DNA of 64,000 bases from Syngnathus acus (GCF_901709675.1 NC_051106.1:8008001-8072000); one strand, 5' to 3'; shown: positions 32,501 to 49,328, counted from the first letter of the stretch. The notes: generated from the sequence alone by a model not told the origin. Numbers and translations are program-made.

Positions 32501-35030
32501 TGCATTAAGTTTAAAAGTAGCAAGGTCCAGCCGGCGAGGACCGGGAGCTGCCGGTTCTGATCCGAGCTGCAACAAAACAGAGCCGTGGCGGGGCGTCTGC
32601 GAGAACGTGTGATCTTTGCCCAGCTTTCCTTCACGCACGCTTGATTTTATGGAACAAACGTGCCTATTAGCGTCGGGAAAGACGACACCACTTGACCAAA
32701 AATGGATCTGGTGCGAGGTGCTGTTTTCCTACAGGTCACCAAGAAGGGAGAGGGGCGGGTGAGCAGATGCCGAGTTGCGACCTTTTTACTCGGCGCCGAT
32801 CAATCTATGCTGCTGAGCTGAGCGAATGAATGATGGAGGTCTGGGAAAAATTACACGCCAGCTAAGAGGCGGAAAACGAAAGACATCTTCTCATTCACTT
32901 TTTTTTTTCTTTTTGCCCAAGCTAACAAGATCGTAAAAAGAATGATTTGAATTTCTGTTGCTCAAGTCTCGAAGGGAGAATTTTTATTTGGAAAAGAAAT
33001 TCGGTTTTTGTCTCAAGCCAAAATCAAATCTGTATATTGTTCACGGCTCATTTTTTTTAATTTTTCAAAAAAAAGTGGAAATTCAACTCATTAAATTACC
33101 TGTTTGCAAAGCGTGTCTGCCCACAGATGGCGGCGTAGGTGAATGTGCCACCGCTGACTGCTCAACTTTCACCCAGTTTTTTCCTGAAAGTCAAAAACGT
33201 GGAACTAAGCACATGACTGCCCCCCTGTGGCCAGGAGGCCTTGAACTGGCCCCTCTGAGGTAACTCCCAGGTGGTGCGTTCACCTCGACAGCGGCCGCGG
33301 TGCTCCAGCGTCAGCGTCTTGTCTTTGCAGCGCGCTCTCTGCAGCTCGCATCCGTTGTCGTAGCTCCGTCCATCCGAGCCGCAGACCGGCTTGGCCTGCG
33401 GTCGCGTGCACGCCAAGCCGCAGTGGTTGTCTCTGTCGCCAATCAGCCACTGAAACCGCACAAATGGGAGAAGAAAAAAAAAAAAGACATCTTTCTTTTT
33501 TTTTTTTTACAATCAAAGAAATAATTCAGACATATTAGAAACAAGCAGAGGCTGGCTGGAGAAGCTTCCAGCAACAGGAGAGAGGCAAATGTCAGATCTG
33601 GCTTTCATTATCCTGATTGGAACGGCAGACAATTGAGCATGAAAAGGCATTTTCCGAGGGTGAACTTATGTGTGATTGGCCGCTGATGGAGTCGGCGTCC
33701 AGGACATCTGTCAATGGCCCGTAAAAGCCCTTAAAAAGTGGAGTCCCGGCATTCCTAATGAGAGGTTTTGGCTCGTAAAAAAAAAAAAAAGCGTGTGTGC
33801 TTTGGAGCGCGCGCCTCCATCGGGATAAAATGATCCGCTGGCATTTTGAGGAATTTAGACGTTTTGAGTATTTCAAGTTATTTTAATTGTGAAGCTGTTG
33901 ACCACTTTTTACACTTGTATTTACATTTACCAATGTTAAAATTTGACATAATGATGGCATCATTTCATGCTTCCTTTAAAAAATGCCAACGTGCGGTACC
34001 TTCAGCCAGAACCAGATTTTCACCCAAGGCGTACCTGCATCCACACACCCGTTGTTGCTATTTTACCTCAGCGCCAATAAAACATCATCCCTGCTGCACT
34101 TCTTCCCGTTTATTTGCACTTCATTTTGCTTTGTCCTGTCGCTTTACAGCTCTGACTATTAGTCACTCTGCAACTCGCAAGTAATAAACCACATTTGGCT
34201 TTCTTAAACTTCCCGTTATCCCGCTACGGGGGGAAATTCCGGGCACCGATTGCATCACAGGAGAGGAGTGTTGCCTTTCACTTTTATTTGGGAATCCATC
34301 CAGGAGGCAAATGATGCATTCAAGTTCCTCAAGTGCCCTTAAATAGCTTTTCCTCTCATTCGCCAGACTCGCCGCCGACCGCAATTTAATCAGCCAACCT
34401 GTACTATTATTATCATATGATGGTCATTATTATTATGGTTGGAGGCAGACGGAGTTACACAAGCGACTCTTTTGACATGTGTTGTGAAATTGCTCCAGTG
34501 TGTGATCAAGTATGACAGTTGACAACAACAATTACATTGAATCACTTTGACATGAACATGCAGATTGTTCAGAAGGCCAAAACACAATGTATTGTCACTT
34601 TCGTGTAGTCTCAATATTAACGCGACAATGACGTCAAATGTCATCATTTTTTTATGGGAATGGGCAGGGGAAAAAAAGTCTTGGGCAACTTTGGTTTGAA
34701 TATTTAGGTAGGTGGTGGATGTTTACTAAAGCAAAAATTGTTGGCATAAAAGTAGACGTAAATCCGCGGGTGCCGAAACGCGAGTATGCGGGGGTCCACT
34801 GTACTAATCAAATCTAGAAATCTATTTTTCGTAGACGTAGTAGGGTGAAATAAAGACATTTAAGCTATTTTGAATGCTGTCAAATTTGACGTGGTGCGAC
34901 TCACCCTGTTGGCCGGCTTGTTGTGGCTGGCGTGGACGTGGGGCAGGTAGCACACGAGCAGGAGGGGCACCATGAGGTGACACCAACAGGTCGCCGCCAC
35001 CAAAACAACAACAATGCGGAAAGACAACAT
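26584..35030 (-). CDS. smoc1: SPARC-related modular calcium-binding protein 1
   Basis: A secreted matricellular glycoprotein of basement membranes that modulates BMP signalling, needed for eye and limb development in mammals. Core exons: 34905-35030, 33284-33449, 32183-32295, 32015-32114, 30592-30639, 29616-29672, 29175-29255, 27812-28004, 27532-27614, 27234-27339, 26821-27065 and 26584-26651, giving 461 aa (human about 434). The order is signal peptide (MLSFRIVVVLVAATCW), Kazal-like follistatin domain (CGSDGRSYDNGCEL), first thyroglobulin type-1 domain (GYCWCVTTDGKPVSG), linker GSKPTPTMET, second thyroglobulin domain (GYCWCVLVDTGRP), and EF-hand calcium-binding domain (FTDYCDLNKDKAI). It ends GTNVFSKSH, like the SMOC1 tail rather than SMOC2. 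An in-frame 21-nt microexon at 30348-30368 and an 84-nt cassette exon at 33100-33183 could be added. The donor after exon 3 (GTCTGC) is weak. Confidence 0.95.
29800..29825. repeat. (CA)n microsatellite in smoc1 intron
   Basis: About thirteen CA units, with a second shorter run at about 29977-29990. Confidence 0.85.
30348..30368 (-). other. Candidate 21-nt microexon of smoc1
   Basis: Acceptor ttccag and donor GTGAGT flank exactly 21 nt. The phase is 1 on both sides, matching the neighbouring smoc1 exons at 30592 and 29672. It would insert seven residues (DAPKLHM, the first base borrowed) in the linker between the thyroglobulin domains. Confidence 0.55.
33100..33183 (-). other. Candidate 84-nt cassette exon of smoc1
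   Basis: Acceptor ctttcag and donor GTAATT flank 84 nt that is open in the smoc1 frame (phase 1 in and out). It would insert 28 residues between the Kazal domain and the first thyroglobulin domain. The human protein has nothing here, and skipping the exon also gives a perfect join, so it may be optional or spurious. Confidence 0.35.
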
Positions 35031-38000
35031 GGCAGCAGCGGGGTCGAAAATATCTTCTTCGTCTTCTACTTCTTCGGGGCAGCAGTCACATAATAGTGGC
35101 ACGCGTGGGACGACCGTGGCCGCCACCGCACTTGCGTGTGTCGAGTGCTGCTCTCCACAGGTTGACTTTCTCTCATCGCCGGCGGCGCGCACTTTTCATT
35201 GCCTACTTTCTTTGAAAGATGGAGCCTGGCGAGTGATTGACGTTTGCGTTCGACCAATGGGAGGCGGCGGGTTTGGCTAGAAGCCACGCCCCTCTTCCCA
35301 ATTTCAGCGGTCCGGTCTGAGCTTGTAACGTTCATGGACATAAAAAAAAAAAAAAAAAAACGCTCAACATTGGACATTTGTATTTTTTAATTAACGAGTA
35401 GCCATCTGCAATATTTTCAGTGTCAACATTTTGGTTAATGTTACATTTATCTGTAGTGTATTATATTCCAAACGCAAATTAGTACCATCTGAATTAAGAT
35501 TATTATGACTATACAAAGATTTTTGTTGGGGGATTTTGTTCAATTTGGTGCTGATCCAGCTTGGCAGAAGTCTGCTCCTCTTTTGCGGTAGAAGAGCAAA
35601 CACGTCAGGGTCGGCCATCAAGGACATTTTTAACTGATTGTTGTTTAAACGTCGGCTATCGTGTGACATAAACACAGAGAAGCTCCACGCAGAAAACGCA
35701 GCAGTGCGGCGCAGGGGATTTTTTTTATATATATATATATAGAAATAAATAAAAGAGACATTAAAATAGCTCTGTTTATTTGGCTGGAGAGCTTAAGAAG
35801 TATTTTGGACCGCACGCAGGTACTTTTTGGGGAGGGGGGTAATTCTTAACAGAACAAATGAAGTGTCTCATGACCAGCAACTGGTCAATTGAGGAGATGT
35901 ATCATTCACGTTTCGAGCACACAGATTAGTACTTATGATATTTTTTCCAGTGAAATAATGTACGCGCTCATAGGTTGGGAAAGGGTGTTCTCAAGCGTGA
36001 AGATGCCAAGATGGCATCCAGCGTTGTCTGTGGACCTGGCTGGTCCTGTGAAGAGCGAGACCTCTGCTTGCCCCCAGTTCACATTTCCAGCTTTGCTTTG
36101 CCAACAGAAAGCTTTGCTGGACACTTTCAACAAATCCCCCCTTTTGACCCTTTCTCCAAACAGCAACAAACCCCTCCTTCGCCAAACCGCCTTCCTTTTA
36201 CCCACCCCGGCGGTCCCATGCCGAGACGGAGCTGTTAATTTAATCAGCCGAGCACTACGCTCAATCGGGCATCCACAAGGGCCCGGTATGGGCGCGGGGG
36301 CAACCCTCGTCCACCCCGCGGGGGCTTTTAATTGTGGCTGACAGTGTGTAAACACGGCGGTGAATAGCCCGGCGCAGGTGCAGGCCCGTGTGCTGACGCA
36401 GGCTGGTGCAATAGTTCACACCCGCGCCTCCCTCGACCCATCCCACGCCGCACTTTGTTTTCAGCCACAAGTGTTGCTTTGCCCACAACGGCAAAACTTC
36501 AATCTCTATGGGGGGCCGGGCGGCGGACAGTGAAGGGGGATCACTTAAGGTGATCTCGTTAACATTCCTTCAGGTTGGCCCGCATTCATCTTCATCTCTG
36601 CACTCCAGCATCATAAGCGAGGGCCCTGTGCTGTGACCTTCTTACAAATTCAGTTCATCCCAAAAACTTTAGCATCCAGCAAAGCAAAATTCCAGATGGT
36701 TTTCTGTTTTTACCTCATTAAATAATCTCCACACTGTCTTGCCCCCCCCCTCAACTTGCTGCTGCTTGCAATCATTCATGCCGACCCTAATTGTGCCAAT
36801 TCCAGCAGCTCAATAGCTCTAATTACGTGGCCTCGGCTGAGGCTTTCCACAAGCTGCTGAACCGTCACGGCCAACAAGTAGAAAACATCTACAGGGACAA
36901 AGAGTGGAGGGGGGCTGAAAGGCCTGAGAGAGAGGGGGGGGCGGGGGGGGTAGATAAAAGTTGACCTGTTGGCCCTTTTCAGAGCTTAAAAGCTGCGTTT
37001 GTGAAGCTGAACACCTGCACTCAGCATTTAGTGACCATTCTGTCAGTAAAATGTCGTGTAAATAGCCATTAGTGGGTAAAAGTAGCAATTGAAATCATGT
37101 ATAAATTCAAGGTGAAGTGAAATATTACTACTTGAGTACACAATTTGAGTGTCAATTTCATTCTAAGACGGGTATTGACTTCACCTCTACGTGACCCCGC
37201 CAGTTCGGGCTTCCAAAAACAACAACAACAACACAAAACTTGACCTGAGCCCCGCAACCCCGCCTCAGCCTTGGTAACAAGCCAGGCAGCGCATTCTCTG
37301 CTGCTGATAAAACTCAATTAAAGTGGCACTGTTCCCTCAACTTGTCACAAGTTTTGTGGGTCAACATGAAGCCATCACTGCAGGTTAAATTCACGCCTAT
37401 TATTATGTTTGCTAATTATTTATTTGGACATATTTAACTAAATAAATACAATGCATCAACAAACAATCCACTGAACTTTTTGTACTTACGGCTTTTCGTT
37501 GACAAACTTGAAAACCACTCTTGCTGCTGGTGACTATCTGCAAGACAAAACATAGTGCTCTGCTTCCCTCTAGCGGTCATTAGGTGTATTACACTATCTT
37601 TGTTGATGACAGCTGCTGTCTTTCAGGATTATTTTCATCCATTTATGCATCACGTTCGTATTATTTGGATTAAATACGCTCCACTCGGATGAATTATTTT
37701 CATTTGAACGAAAATATAAGCAAAAGATAATATTCGAGAGACATCTCAGATTCTATAGGAGAAATCTCGCCCGAACGCATCAGGCTTAAAAGCACGCAGA
37801 AGCCTCGCAGTCATTGGTCCATATTGCCGTCACTATTGTGAGCATATTGGGCTGAGAGCAGGCGGGGCTGAAACGAAGCGGGTGGATGCTGCTGCTGCTG
37901 CACAAGCGTGATTGACATCACACAAAAAGCAGACATTTGGCTAGATTTTTTTTTTTTGCTCTCAAGTGGAACTGACCTGCGCATCCGAGTGTCAAGATGC

Positions 38001-38610
38001 TGAGGCGGCGTGATGCTCCGCGGCGTTGGGGGAGAGGAGGTCCGACCGCCAGCTGATGTTATTATGCGGGGGACGAGGCCCGCTGAACGCATCGAAGAGG
38101 AAAAAAGCACCGCTTCAAGCGACGTCTTGCACACTGGGAGGTCAGCATACGATTCTCTTCTGTGCTAATATTCATTTGGAACATAAAATGGAGAAAATCG
38201 TTTTATGTTTGGTCAGTGGTAGTGTGGGTGTGGGTCCGAGGCCTTCTTTTCGTTGTGGCAGGTTCTAGTATCATCTAAGCCTCTCAATTGGGGACACGTT
38301 ACAGTCGTGGATTTTGCAGAGTTGTTGTTTTTTTTCTTCCACAATTTATTCTCCGTTCATCAACTAGTCTCGTTTGTGGTGGAGAGAAACAGATTTTTTT
38401 CATAATTCACTTGGCCTAGTAAATCGGCCAAAAATAGAGCTTCCCTGTGTGTGATGTCACTTTCCCAGAGGCGGAAAGTCTCATCTGCTGTAAAGAGTCA
38501 CTTGAGTGCATGCACATGTGCACGCATGCATGCATGCAGACAGGCAGGCAACCCTCCCCCTTCCCCTGCTGACCACCTCATTGAACCCTCTTCCTCCATT
38601 TCAGCCAAAG
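35031..38610. other. Intergenic interval with smoc1 promoter and ccdc177 5' region
   Basis: The smoc1 and ccdc177 genes diverge from here. The smoc1 5' UTR and promoter should lie in 35031-35330, a GC-richer stretch. The segment 36000-36500 is unusually GC-rich with unique-looking sequence (tttaattgtggctgacag, ttaatttaatcagccgagc) and may be a conserved regulatory element. A splice acceptor (ccatttcag) six bases before the ccdc177 ATG shows a 5' UTR intron, whose first exon may end near 38140 (gggaggtcag). No coding gene is seen. Confidence 0.55.
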
Positions 38611-40941
38611 ATGGTGGACCCGTCTGAGACTGAGGAGCAGACCGCCAAGTCCATCGCTCCGCAATTGGGCGCCTCCGCCGTGGTCGCCGGAGACCAACGC
38701 TTGCCTGATCAGGCTGATGGCGCCATCACGGAGGAGGAAGGCGACGTCGGGGACTTCAAGACTCCGCCCACCGGAAGCTCTGAGCCGAGCCCCTGCCACA
38801 CCTCGTCTCCGGCGGTTCCCTCGCCGCCGCCGCCGCCCCCTCCGGAACCCGATGGTGACCTGTCACCCAAGCTGCACCTGGATTTGTACAACTTCGATTC
38901 CCCGGCGGCCGAGGGTAGCCGCTACGTGTTGACGAGCCCGCGCTCGCTGGAGGCTTGCGCCCGCTGCGGCGTCAAGCCGGTGGAGCTTCTGTCCCGCCCG
39001 CTCTCCGACTTTGCCCGCGAGGCGCCCGGTCGCTCCATGCGGGTGGCGACGGGTCTATTTGAGGTCTACGAGCGGGATCGCCACACCAAGCTGCGCCACT
39101 GCAGGGAAGAGCGGGAGCGGATCGTCAGGGAGGAGAAGCGGCGGGTGATGCAGGCGGCGGTGAACTGTTCTGCGTCGGACCAGAACAAAGTCACCACTCC
39201 TACACATGAGACCGCCAGCTCAGCTACTGATTCAGTTTCAGCTTCTAAATCAGGACCATCGCTCCAATCAAAATCAAGCAAAGCAAGTTCCACAGGTTCC
39301 AAGCAGTCCCCCGGGAGAAGCCCGCGACCGAAGTCAGTTGGGCCTCCACCGGTAGCTCGCAAGAGTTCTGGGGGCAAACCTTCCAGTACGTACCCCAGAA
39401 TGACCCCAAAAGCTCCCGCCTTCGTCAGAGCCAAGTCCACCTTGACGCCATCGGTGTCAAAACCGCCAAACGGCGTCGCTGGAGGTTTGTTTTCACATCA
39501 CAATGGACACTTTCACCCCAAAGTGCGTGCGAAAAGCCACTCCTTGGAGTCCCTGCAGAGGAGGACTGAGCCCGTCTGCTCCTCCACCTCCAACACCACC
39601 ACCTGCACCTCCTCAGAGTCCGGAGCCTCGTCGTACAGCTGGGATGGCCCCCGGGAGCGCTCGGCCAAAGTGTCCAACCCTCGGGCTCGAACCTTGGCCA
39701 CGTTCAACTCTCTGATGGGCCGCAGCCTCAGCTTGGGGGACCTGAGTCACTCGCCGCAAACCACGCAGAAGGTGGAGCGCATCGTGAAGGAGGTGAAGCG
39801 GCGGGGGCTGAACGCCGTGTCCGAGCGCGACCGGAAGATCGCGGCGCTGATGCTGGCCCGCTACCAGGAGGAGGACATCCTGAGCCAGACCCGCTACGTC
39901 GCCCACCTGCAGTGGGACAGCGAGCGGCGGATAGAGGAGCTCCGCCGGGAGCAGGACGAGCGCAACAAGCAACGGGCGATGCAGGAGGGGCAGAGGCTGT
40001 GGCAGACGCAGGTGTCCACGCGGCAGCGGCGGCTCAGCCGGGAGGAGCGTCGGTCGGCCGCCGCCAAGATGCGGCAAGCCGAGGAGAGCGAGAAGCAGTG
40101 GCGAGAGCTGGCGGAGCGGCAGGAGCGGCACCGCCTGCGTAGGTTGCAGCAGGCGGCGCGCGAAGAGAAGCACAAGAAATCTCTGCAGGAGCAGAACCTT
40201 AAGGCCCTGGAGGAGGAACGAGCGGCCATGTTAGAGCAGGAGCGCTTGTTACTAAAAGAGAAGCTCACCATGGCCGAGCTCAAGCGGCAGGAGAAGGAGC
40301 ACCAGTCCCAGGAGGAGCGGCGGGGCCTGAACAAGGCCGAGCGGCGGCGCCACGCCGCCCTCATCCAGGAGATCACCCGGCGTGAGCAAGAAGAGTTCGA
40401 GGAGGCCAAGCGGGCGGCGCAGGAGAAGCTCAACCGCTCCCTTGAGAACTACGAGCACATCGTGGAGCGACGAGGTCAGGAGCTGCGGGAGAAGGCCAAG
40501 CGCGAGGGGGAGCAGATCCAGCGAGCCCGCCGAGCTGCCGAGACCCGCGAGCGCCAGCTGCAGATGCAGCTGGAGGCTCGCGCCCGAGAGGCGGACAAGC
40601 GGGCCCGGCAGGCGGCGCTGGTGGCCGAGGAACGCGCCAAGGAGAAGGCCCAGCGCGCCGTGCAGAACCGGCGGGAGAAGGAACGGCTCCAGCGCCTCAA
40701 CCGCCAACGCGTGGAGGAGGAGGAGCGACAGCGGCAGCGAGAGCTGCTGCAATCCATCGAGCGCAAGCTGGAGAAGAGCGAGCAGATCTTCAAGGAGAAG
40801 CGCGCCGTATTGGAGAGCGCTCGCTCGGTGGCACGCGCCTCCTTCCACGTGCGAGACAAAGTGCGTGAGGAGACCAACGGCCGCACCTTTGACAAGATGG
40901 CGCTGGAGGCTCAGCTCCAAGCCGGCCTGGATGACAAATAG
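38611..40941 (+). CDS. ccdc177: Coiled-coil domain-containing protein 177
   Basis: A single uninterrupted coding exon of 776 aa (human about 707, also intronless in its coding part). The ATG at 38611 was chosen because a splice acceptor lies just before it; the open frame extends 35 codons further upstream without support. The N-terminal part is low-complexity with a run of seven prolines. The conserved block YVLTSPRSLEACARCGVKP followed by VELLSRPLSDFAREAPGR lies at about residues 107-145. A Ser-rich linker follows (about 195-370). From about 385 to 765 the protein is a long, highly charged Arg/Glu-rich coiled coil. Its function is poorly known. It is convergent with plekhd1, as in human 14q24. 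Coding GC is high through the coiled coil. Confidence 0.93.
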   Translation: MVDPSETEEQTAKSIAPQLGASAVVAGDQRLPDQADGAITEEEGDVGDFKTPPTGSSEPSPCHTSSPAVPSPPPPPPPEPDGDLSPKLHLDLYNFDSPAAEGSRYVLTSPRSLEACARCGVKPVELLSRPLSDFAREAPGRSMRVATGLFEVYERDRHTKLRHCREERERIVREEKRRVMQAAVNCSASDQNKVTTPTHETASSATDSVSASKSGPSLQSKSSKASSTGSKQSPGRSPRPKSVGPPPVARKSSGGKPSSTYPRMTPKAPAFVRAKSTLTPSVSKPPNGVAGGLFSHHNGHFHPKVRAKSHSLESLQRRTEPVCSSTSNTTTCTSSESGASSYSWDGPRERSAKVSNPRARTLATFNSLMGRSLSLGDLSHSPQTTQKVERIVKEVKRRGLNAVSERDRKIAALMLARYQEEDILSQTRYVAHLQWDSERRIEELRREQDERNKQRAMQEGQRLWQTQVSTRQRRLSREERRSAAAKMRQAEESEKQWRELAERQERHRLRRLQQAAREEKHKKSLQEQNLKALEEERAAMLEQERLLLKEKLTMAELKRQEKEHQSQEERRGLNKAERRRHAALIQEITRREQEEFEEAKRAAQEKLNRSLENYEHIVERRGQELREKAKREGEQIQRARRAAETRERQLQMQLEARAREADKRARQAALVAEERAKEKAQRAVQNRREKERLQRLNRQRVEEEERQRQRELLQSIERKLEKSEQIFKEKRAVLESARSVARASFHVRDKVREETNGRTFDKMALEAQLQAGLDDK

Positions 40942-41865
40942 GACCGCTTCTTCAACGCTCCCCCTCGAAAATCCTTTTTTGTTGTGACGTATTATTAGAA
41001 ACCACATCCATCCCACTTTTGTACCTCCATGACGGCGAACGTGGCTCTTAAAAGAGAACTCCCTCAGGCAGCAGCACAACCCAATGAAAGGAGGAATTCT
41101 TCCGAAAAATAAACAACCGGATGACGACGAATCACCAGACATCCGCATCTTCCCCTCGTACGCTCTGTCGGCCATGCGTAAGCTAAGAGCTTCAGGTAAG
41201 CGTTTCTTCTCAGAAAGCTGAGAAGCTGATATTAGCATTAGCGGCTAACAGTTCCGTGCGTCATTTCAGGTCCATGAGATGATGAACCGAGCCGTCCTGG
41301 GGAAAAGAAGAACGCTCATCAAATTGCACAATGCCAAATGAAACATGATTCTACATTTTTTTGGGGGGGTGCTGTACGAGATTCAGACTTTATTAACATC
41401 AAGGCAGTTCCTTTTCTGTTCCGCAAACCTTCTTTCCTGTGTGCAACATGTTCAGTTCAGGTGTGGCTACGATTCAAAACAAAACTGGCCGTGGCAAGGA
41501 AACAATCAAAAGGAGAATAAAACTTTTTTTTTCTTCTTTGATAATGGAAGTGTCTCATCTCGATAACGACGGCCATTTTGGACCACTCGCTCTACCCCTA
41601 AATTATGATTTACAGTTGATCAAAACTGTACAAAATTGATTGAAAAAAAAATAGAATTTGGTGTCACTATGTTGACTGCCAAGTCTCAAATTAAGGGTTC
41701 ATACTAAAAAAATAAATTCCTACCTCACTCGAGTATCAACTAGAAAAATCTACAACAAAGTAACTAAAGCTAACGTGTGCCATGTTTGTTATTGCCGTGT
41801 GTTGTTTTCACTGGCGTCATAAACAAACGTGATCACCTCCGCCCGGGGAAGTAGTCCACCCGACG
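40942..41865. other. Shared 3' region of ccdc177 and plekhd1
   Basis: Convergent 3' UTRs. A poly(A) signal for ccdc177 lies at 41108, with another AATAAA near 41515. No gene is seen. Confidence 0.6.
41108..41113 (+). terminator. Candidate poly(A) signal of ccdc177
   Basis: AATAAA, 167 bases beyond the stop codon. Confidence 0.5.
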
Positions 41866-46175
<4,310 letters not shown>

Positions 46176-48069
46176 CTAATGGTGATGTCCGACCGAGAGC
46201 AGCAGCGGGATGAGGCAGCCCAGCACCAGGGCGCCTAACTCGACCTTGCTCAGACCTTTGCCGCCGTTGCTGCCCGGCGCGCCGTGGCTGTGGCTCGGCA
46301 CGCCGCCCACCTCAGGCAGCACGTGCACAGTCGCCACGTACAGGAAGGTGCCGGCCGAGAAGAGCATGGCCACGCCGGTGGCGTTGATGTCGGACAGTGC
46401 CTCCTTGCTGCTCTGAGGTGGGGAAAAGCAAAGAACGGGATTTTTGTTTCATGATTGCGTCATCGTACTGACAACATGCACCTTGCCCTCATTTGTGCGC
46501 AATGAGAGGAACCAAAGAGCCGCCAGCTGATGTCGTCATGCGGCTTGTACCTGGCTGAGTCCGAGGAAGGTGAGCATGGCCAAGACGGGCGCGGCGAGGG
46601 CGAACACCAGCAGGTGCTTGCGGATTCGATTCCTCTCCAGCCCGGCGTGCATGAGGAAGGACACCAGGCCGAAGGCGGCGGGGGCCTGTTGAAGGATTTG
46701 AAAAATCATCTCATTGTGACTTTGGACGTTTGCTCGTGCACGATTTACCTTGTGTAGCATGATAGCGACGAAGACGATGAGTTGAACGCTGGTTTGAGAG
46801 GTGGAGGCGGCAGCTCCGAGGGCCACGCCGTCAGCTGCGAGTGACAAAACCGTGATGTTTAGCCGCCCGCAAACAGATGCCTCATCAAGCTAGCCGGCAA
46901 GTAGCTTCAGCAACTCGCTTTTTTTTTCCTTTCAAACCTCATCTGTTCATTTCAAACATCAAATGTGAACTTTTGAAGGTTTTCCATGAGTTCATATTTG
47001 AAGAAGACACATAATTTGACTTACCGGCTGCATGCACCACGAGACCGAGGGTGGTGGTAATTTTGGAGGAGCCCACTCTGGCCGAGTCTGAATCTGTGAC
47101 ATACACATTCAAAAAAAAAAAAAAGCAAATTATGTGTGAATGCTTGAAAAGCCAAAGGTGAAATAAGATATGACTTTTTGTGTTACTCGCTTCATCTCAC
47201 CCTCGGCGCTGTGCATGTGCGACGAGCCGATCTGGTCCACCAGCAGCATGAAGACGAAGCCGAGCACCAGCGACACGCCGATGCAGGCGTGCAGCTGCTC
47301 GTGGCCGTGCTCGTGATGGCCGTCCACGGCCAGCACCGCCTCCGCTGCGTCGCTCTTTGCCTGCGACACCTCGACAACAACGCCCACTTGGCTGGGGGGG
47401 TGGTGTCCGCCCCCTGAGCATCAATGTAAGCAAAAAGCGTGTCTTGTCTTCGAAATACATAAGAAAGGTGTGGCTCCTCCTCCCACTAACAAACCGCTTC
47501 TGTCTACTGTTTTGTGTTCAGTAAATTTACCTTCCAAGATCTCCTCGTAAAGAGCGTGGACGCCTTCTGGAATGATGACGGCCAGGGCCGTGCCGCACAG
47601 GAGTCCTGCTCCCAACACGGTGACCAGCTTTAGCTTCTCCTGATTGGACACATTACAAGAAAAATAAGAAATAAAGGCGTAGTCACCTGTTGCCACTTAT
47701 ACAAGGTCCTCTTCCTATTATTTCCCCCACAAAGACAAATCATTCATTTCAAACTCAGATTTAGGCTGCAAGCCTACAAACGATTCTGGCGATTATTTAT
47801 ATTATCAACCGATTAAAATTCGACTTTTTTTTAAACGTCAATTTGCAGCCTTTGTTATATTTGCATTCCACTGCTTGCAATGTAAATTCCAATAAATGCT
47901 CAACCCTACCTTTGGTTTGCTTCTTTTTTTGTTAATGAAAGAATATCAGAGTGGCCCTTGAAGGAGCGTTTACCTCTGAGAAGTTGACTGCCAAGGGAAT
48001 AGTCCCTGCCACATAGCAGCCCACCAACATGGCCAGAGACAGAAAACTGATGGTGCTGAAGTCCTCCAT
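46176..48069 (-). CDS. slc39a9: Zinc transporter ZIP9
   Basis: Seven exons join to 314 aa (human 307): 47974-48069, 47531-47639, 47201-47413, 47025-47093, 46749-46834, 46551-46685 and 46176-46412. ZIP9 moves zinc into the cytosol, mainly from the Golgi and secretory pathway, and has also been described as a membrane androgen receptor. The N terminus [39 protein letters not shown], the His-rich loop ([10 protein letters not shown]), [20 protein letters not shown] (metal-site helix with His and Asp), [20 protein letters not shown] and [11 protein letters not shown] are near-identical to mammals. It ends SVGHHH. The loop between helices 2 and 3 is longer than in human. It is upstream of plekhd1 in the same orientation. 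Confidence 0.97.
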
Positions 48070-49328
48070 GGCTGCACGTGGAAAAGAATCCCCAAAAAAT
48101 GGAGAAGAACTTTTGGAGAGGAAAAAGACACACCCAGAGCTTTCACGGCCGGTCTTCACAAACGAGTTTAGCAAGCAGCGCACTTGTAGCACGACGACGT
48201 GTAATTTAATTGAAGGCCTTCTCGCTATGCTAAGCTAACTTGCTTCGGGAGGCAGGCTACTGTTCGTCCCGCGGCGGTGTTTCACGAGTGAGGCGACTCG
48301 ACGTGTCGACGTCCAAGCAGGCCACGCTGGGCTTCATGTCCTCCAAACGACTCGTCACAAAATTAAAAAATAAAAATTCGTTTTTCCCTAACGCGTGACG
48401 TGTCTAAGGCGAGCAAACATGCTAACTAGCTCGGCCTCTCGAATAGCAGTGGAACAGTACTTCCGGGTCACCTGATGTTTTACTGCCACGTCACCGCTGC
48501 AGGTGGTAACCAGTTGCGGAAATGGTTTTACTCAGGATGAAATTTAGTTTAAGTACAACGTGATGTATTTGATTAATCTAAATAATATAAAGGATACATT
48601 CAATAACTAAGTAAAATCGGATTCATAAATATTACAAATATGATCAATTATGCCAATATGTGCTACAAAATACAGGTGAGATTGGGAGTCATCTTACATT
48701 TTTTTTAGACACATTTACTTGAATTTCTGAGTCAAAAAATTTCAATTGTTAAACAGTGGTGTTAGTACTTTTGGTGGTGGCATCATAGTGTGACTCGTGT
48801 TAGATAGAAAGGATGATGTCGCTGAAAACTGAGCGTCTGCTTTTCTTATTTTCTGCCAAATTGAAATCCATGTGGCAAGAAATATTAAGTCAACACACTT
48901 GATTTGATTGAACGGACTACATAAAATGCTTCGGCAGGCCTTATTTGCCCACCAGTGACCTAAGGTAAGGCCTTTCTTCTATTTACTGCAACACAACATA
49001 AAAGTTTATTCAAGATTCTTCTTGACCAGAAAGGGAATACCACCCTAAAACCGAGGAGTCCGTGTCCGGAGAGCATGTCAATAACGGGAAGAAAAGGAAA
49101 AAAACTTTAACAGTATTTATTAGGTAACACAGTTAAGCAGTGTATCACTATGAGTGATTTATTGAAGAACAGATAGGGAAATAAAATGGTCGTTTTTGTG
49201 TGTATTCGTTAAACCTCAACAAAAATACAGCTTAAGGTTTCTTCATGCAATACCAAGATGTCAACATGTCTTTCCGTCATCCGGGGTGGGTGAGCCGGAA
49301 CTGTGAGCAAAGCGGTGTGAGAGAATGT
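48070..49328. other. slc39a9 promoter and rbm25 3' region
   Basis: The first 400 bases hold the slc39a9 5' UTR and promoter, GC-richer with ttccggg-type ETS-like sites near 48460. From 48500 on it is AT-rich, without a gene. The end is rbm25 3' UTR. Confidence 0.5.

Noticed and set aside
40252-41238. 328-codon minus-strand frame over ccdc177
   Set aside because: Leu-rich antisense shadow of the Glu/Arg-rich coiled coil.
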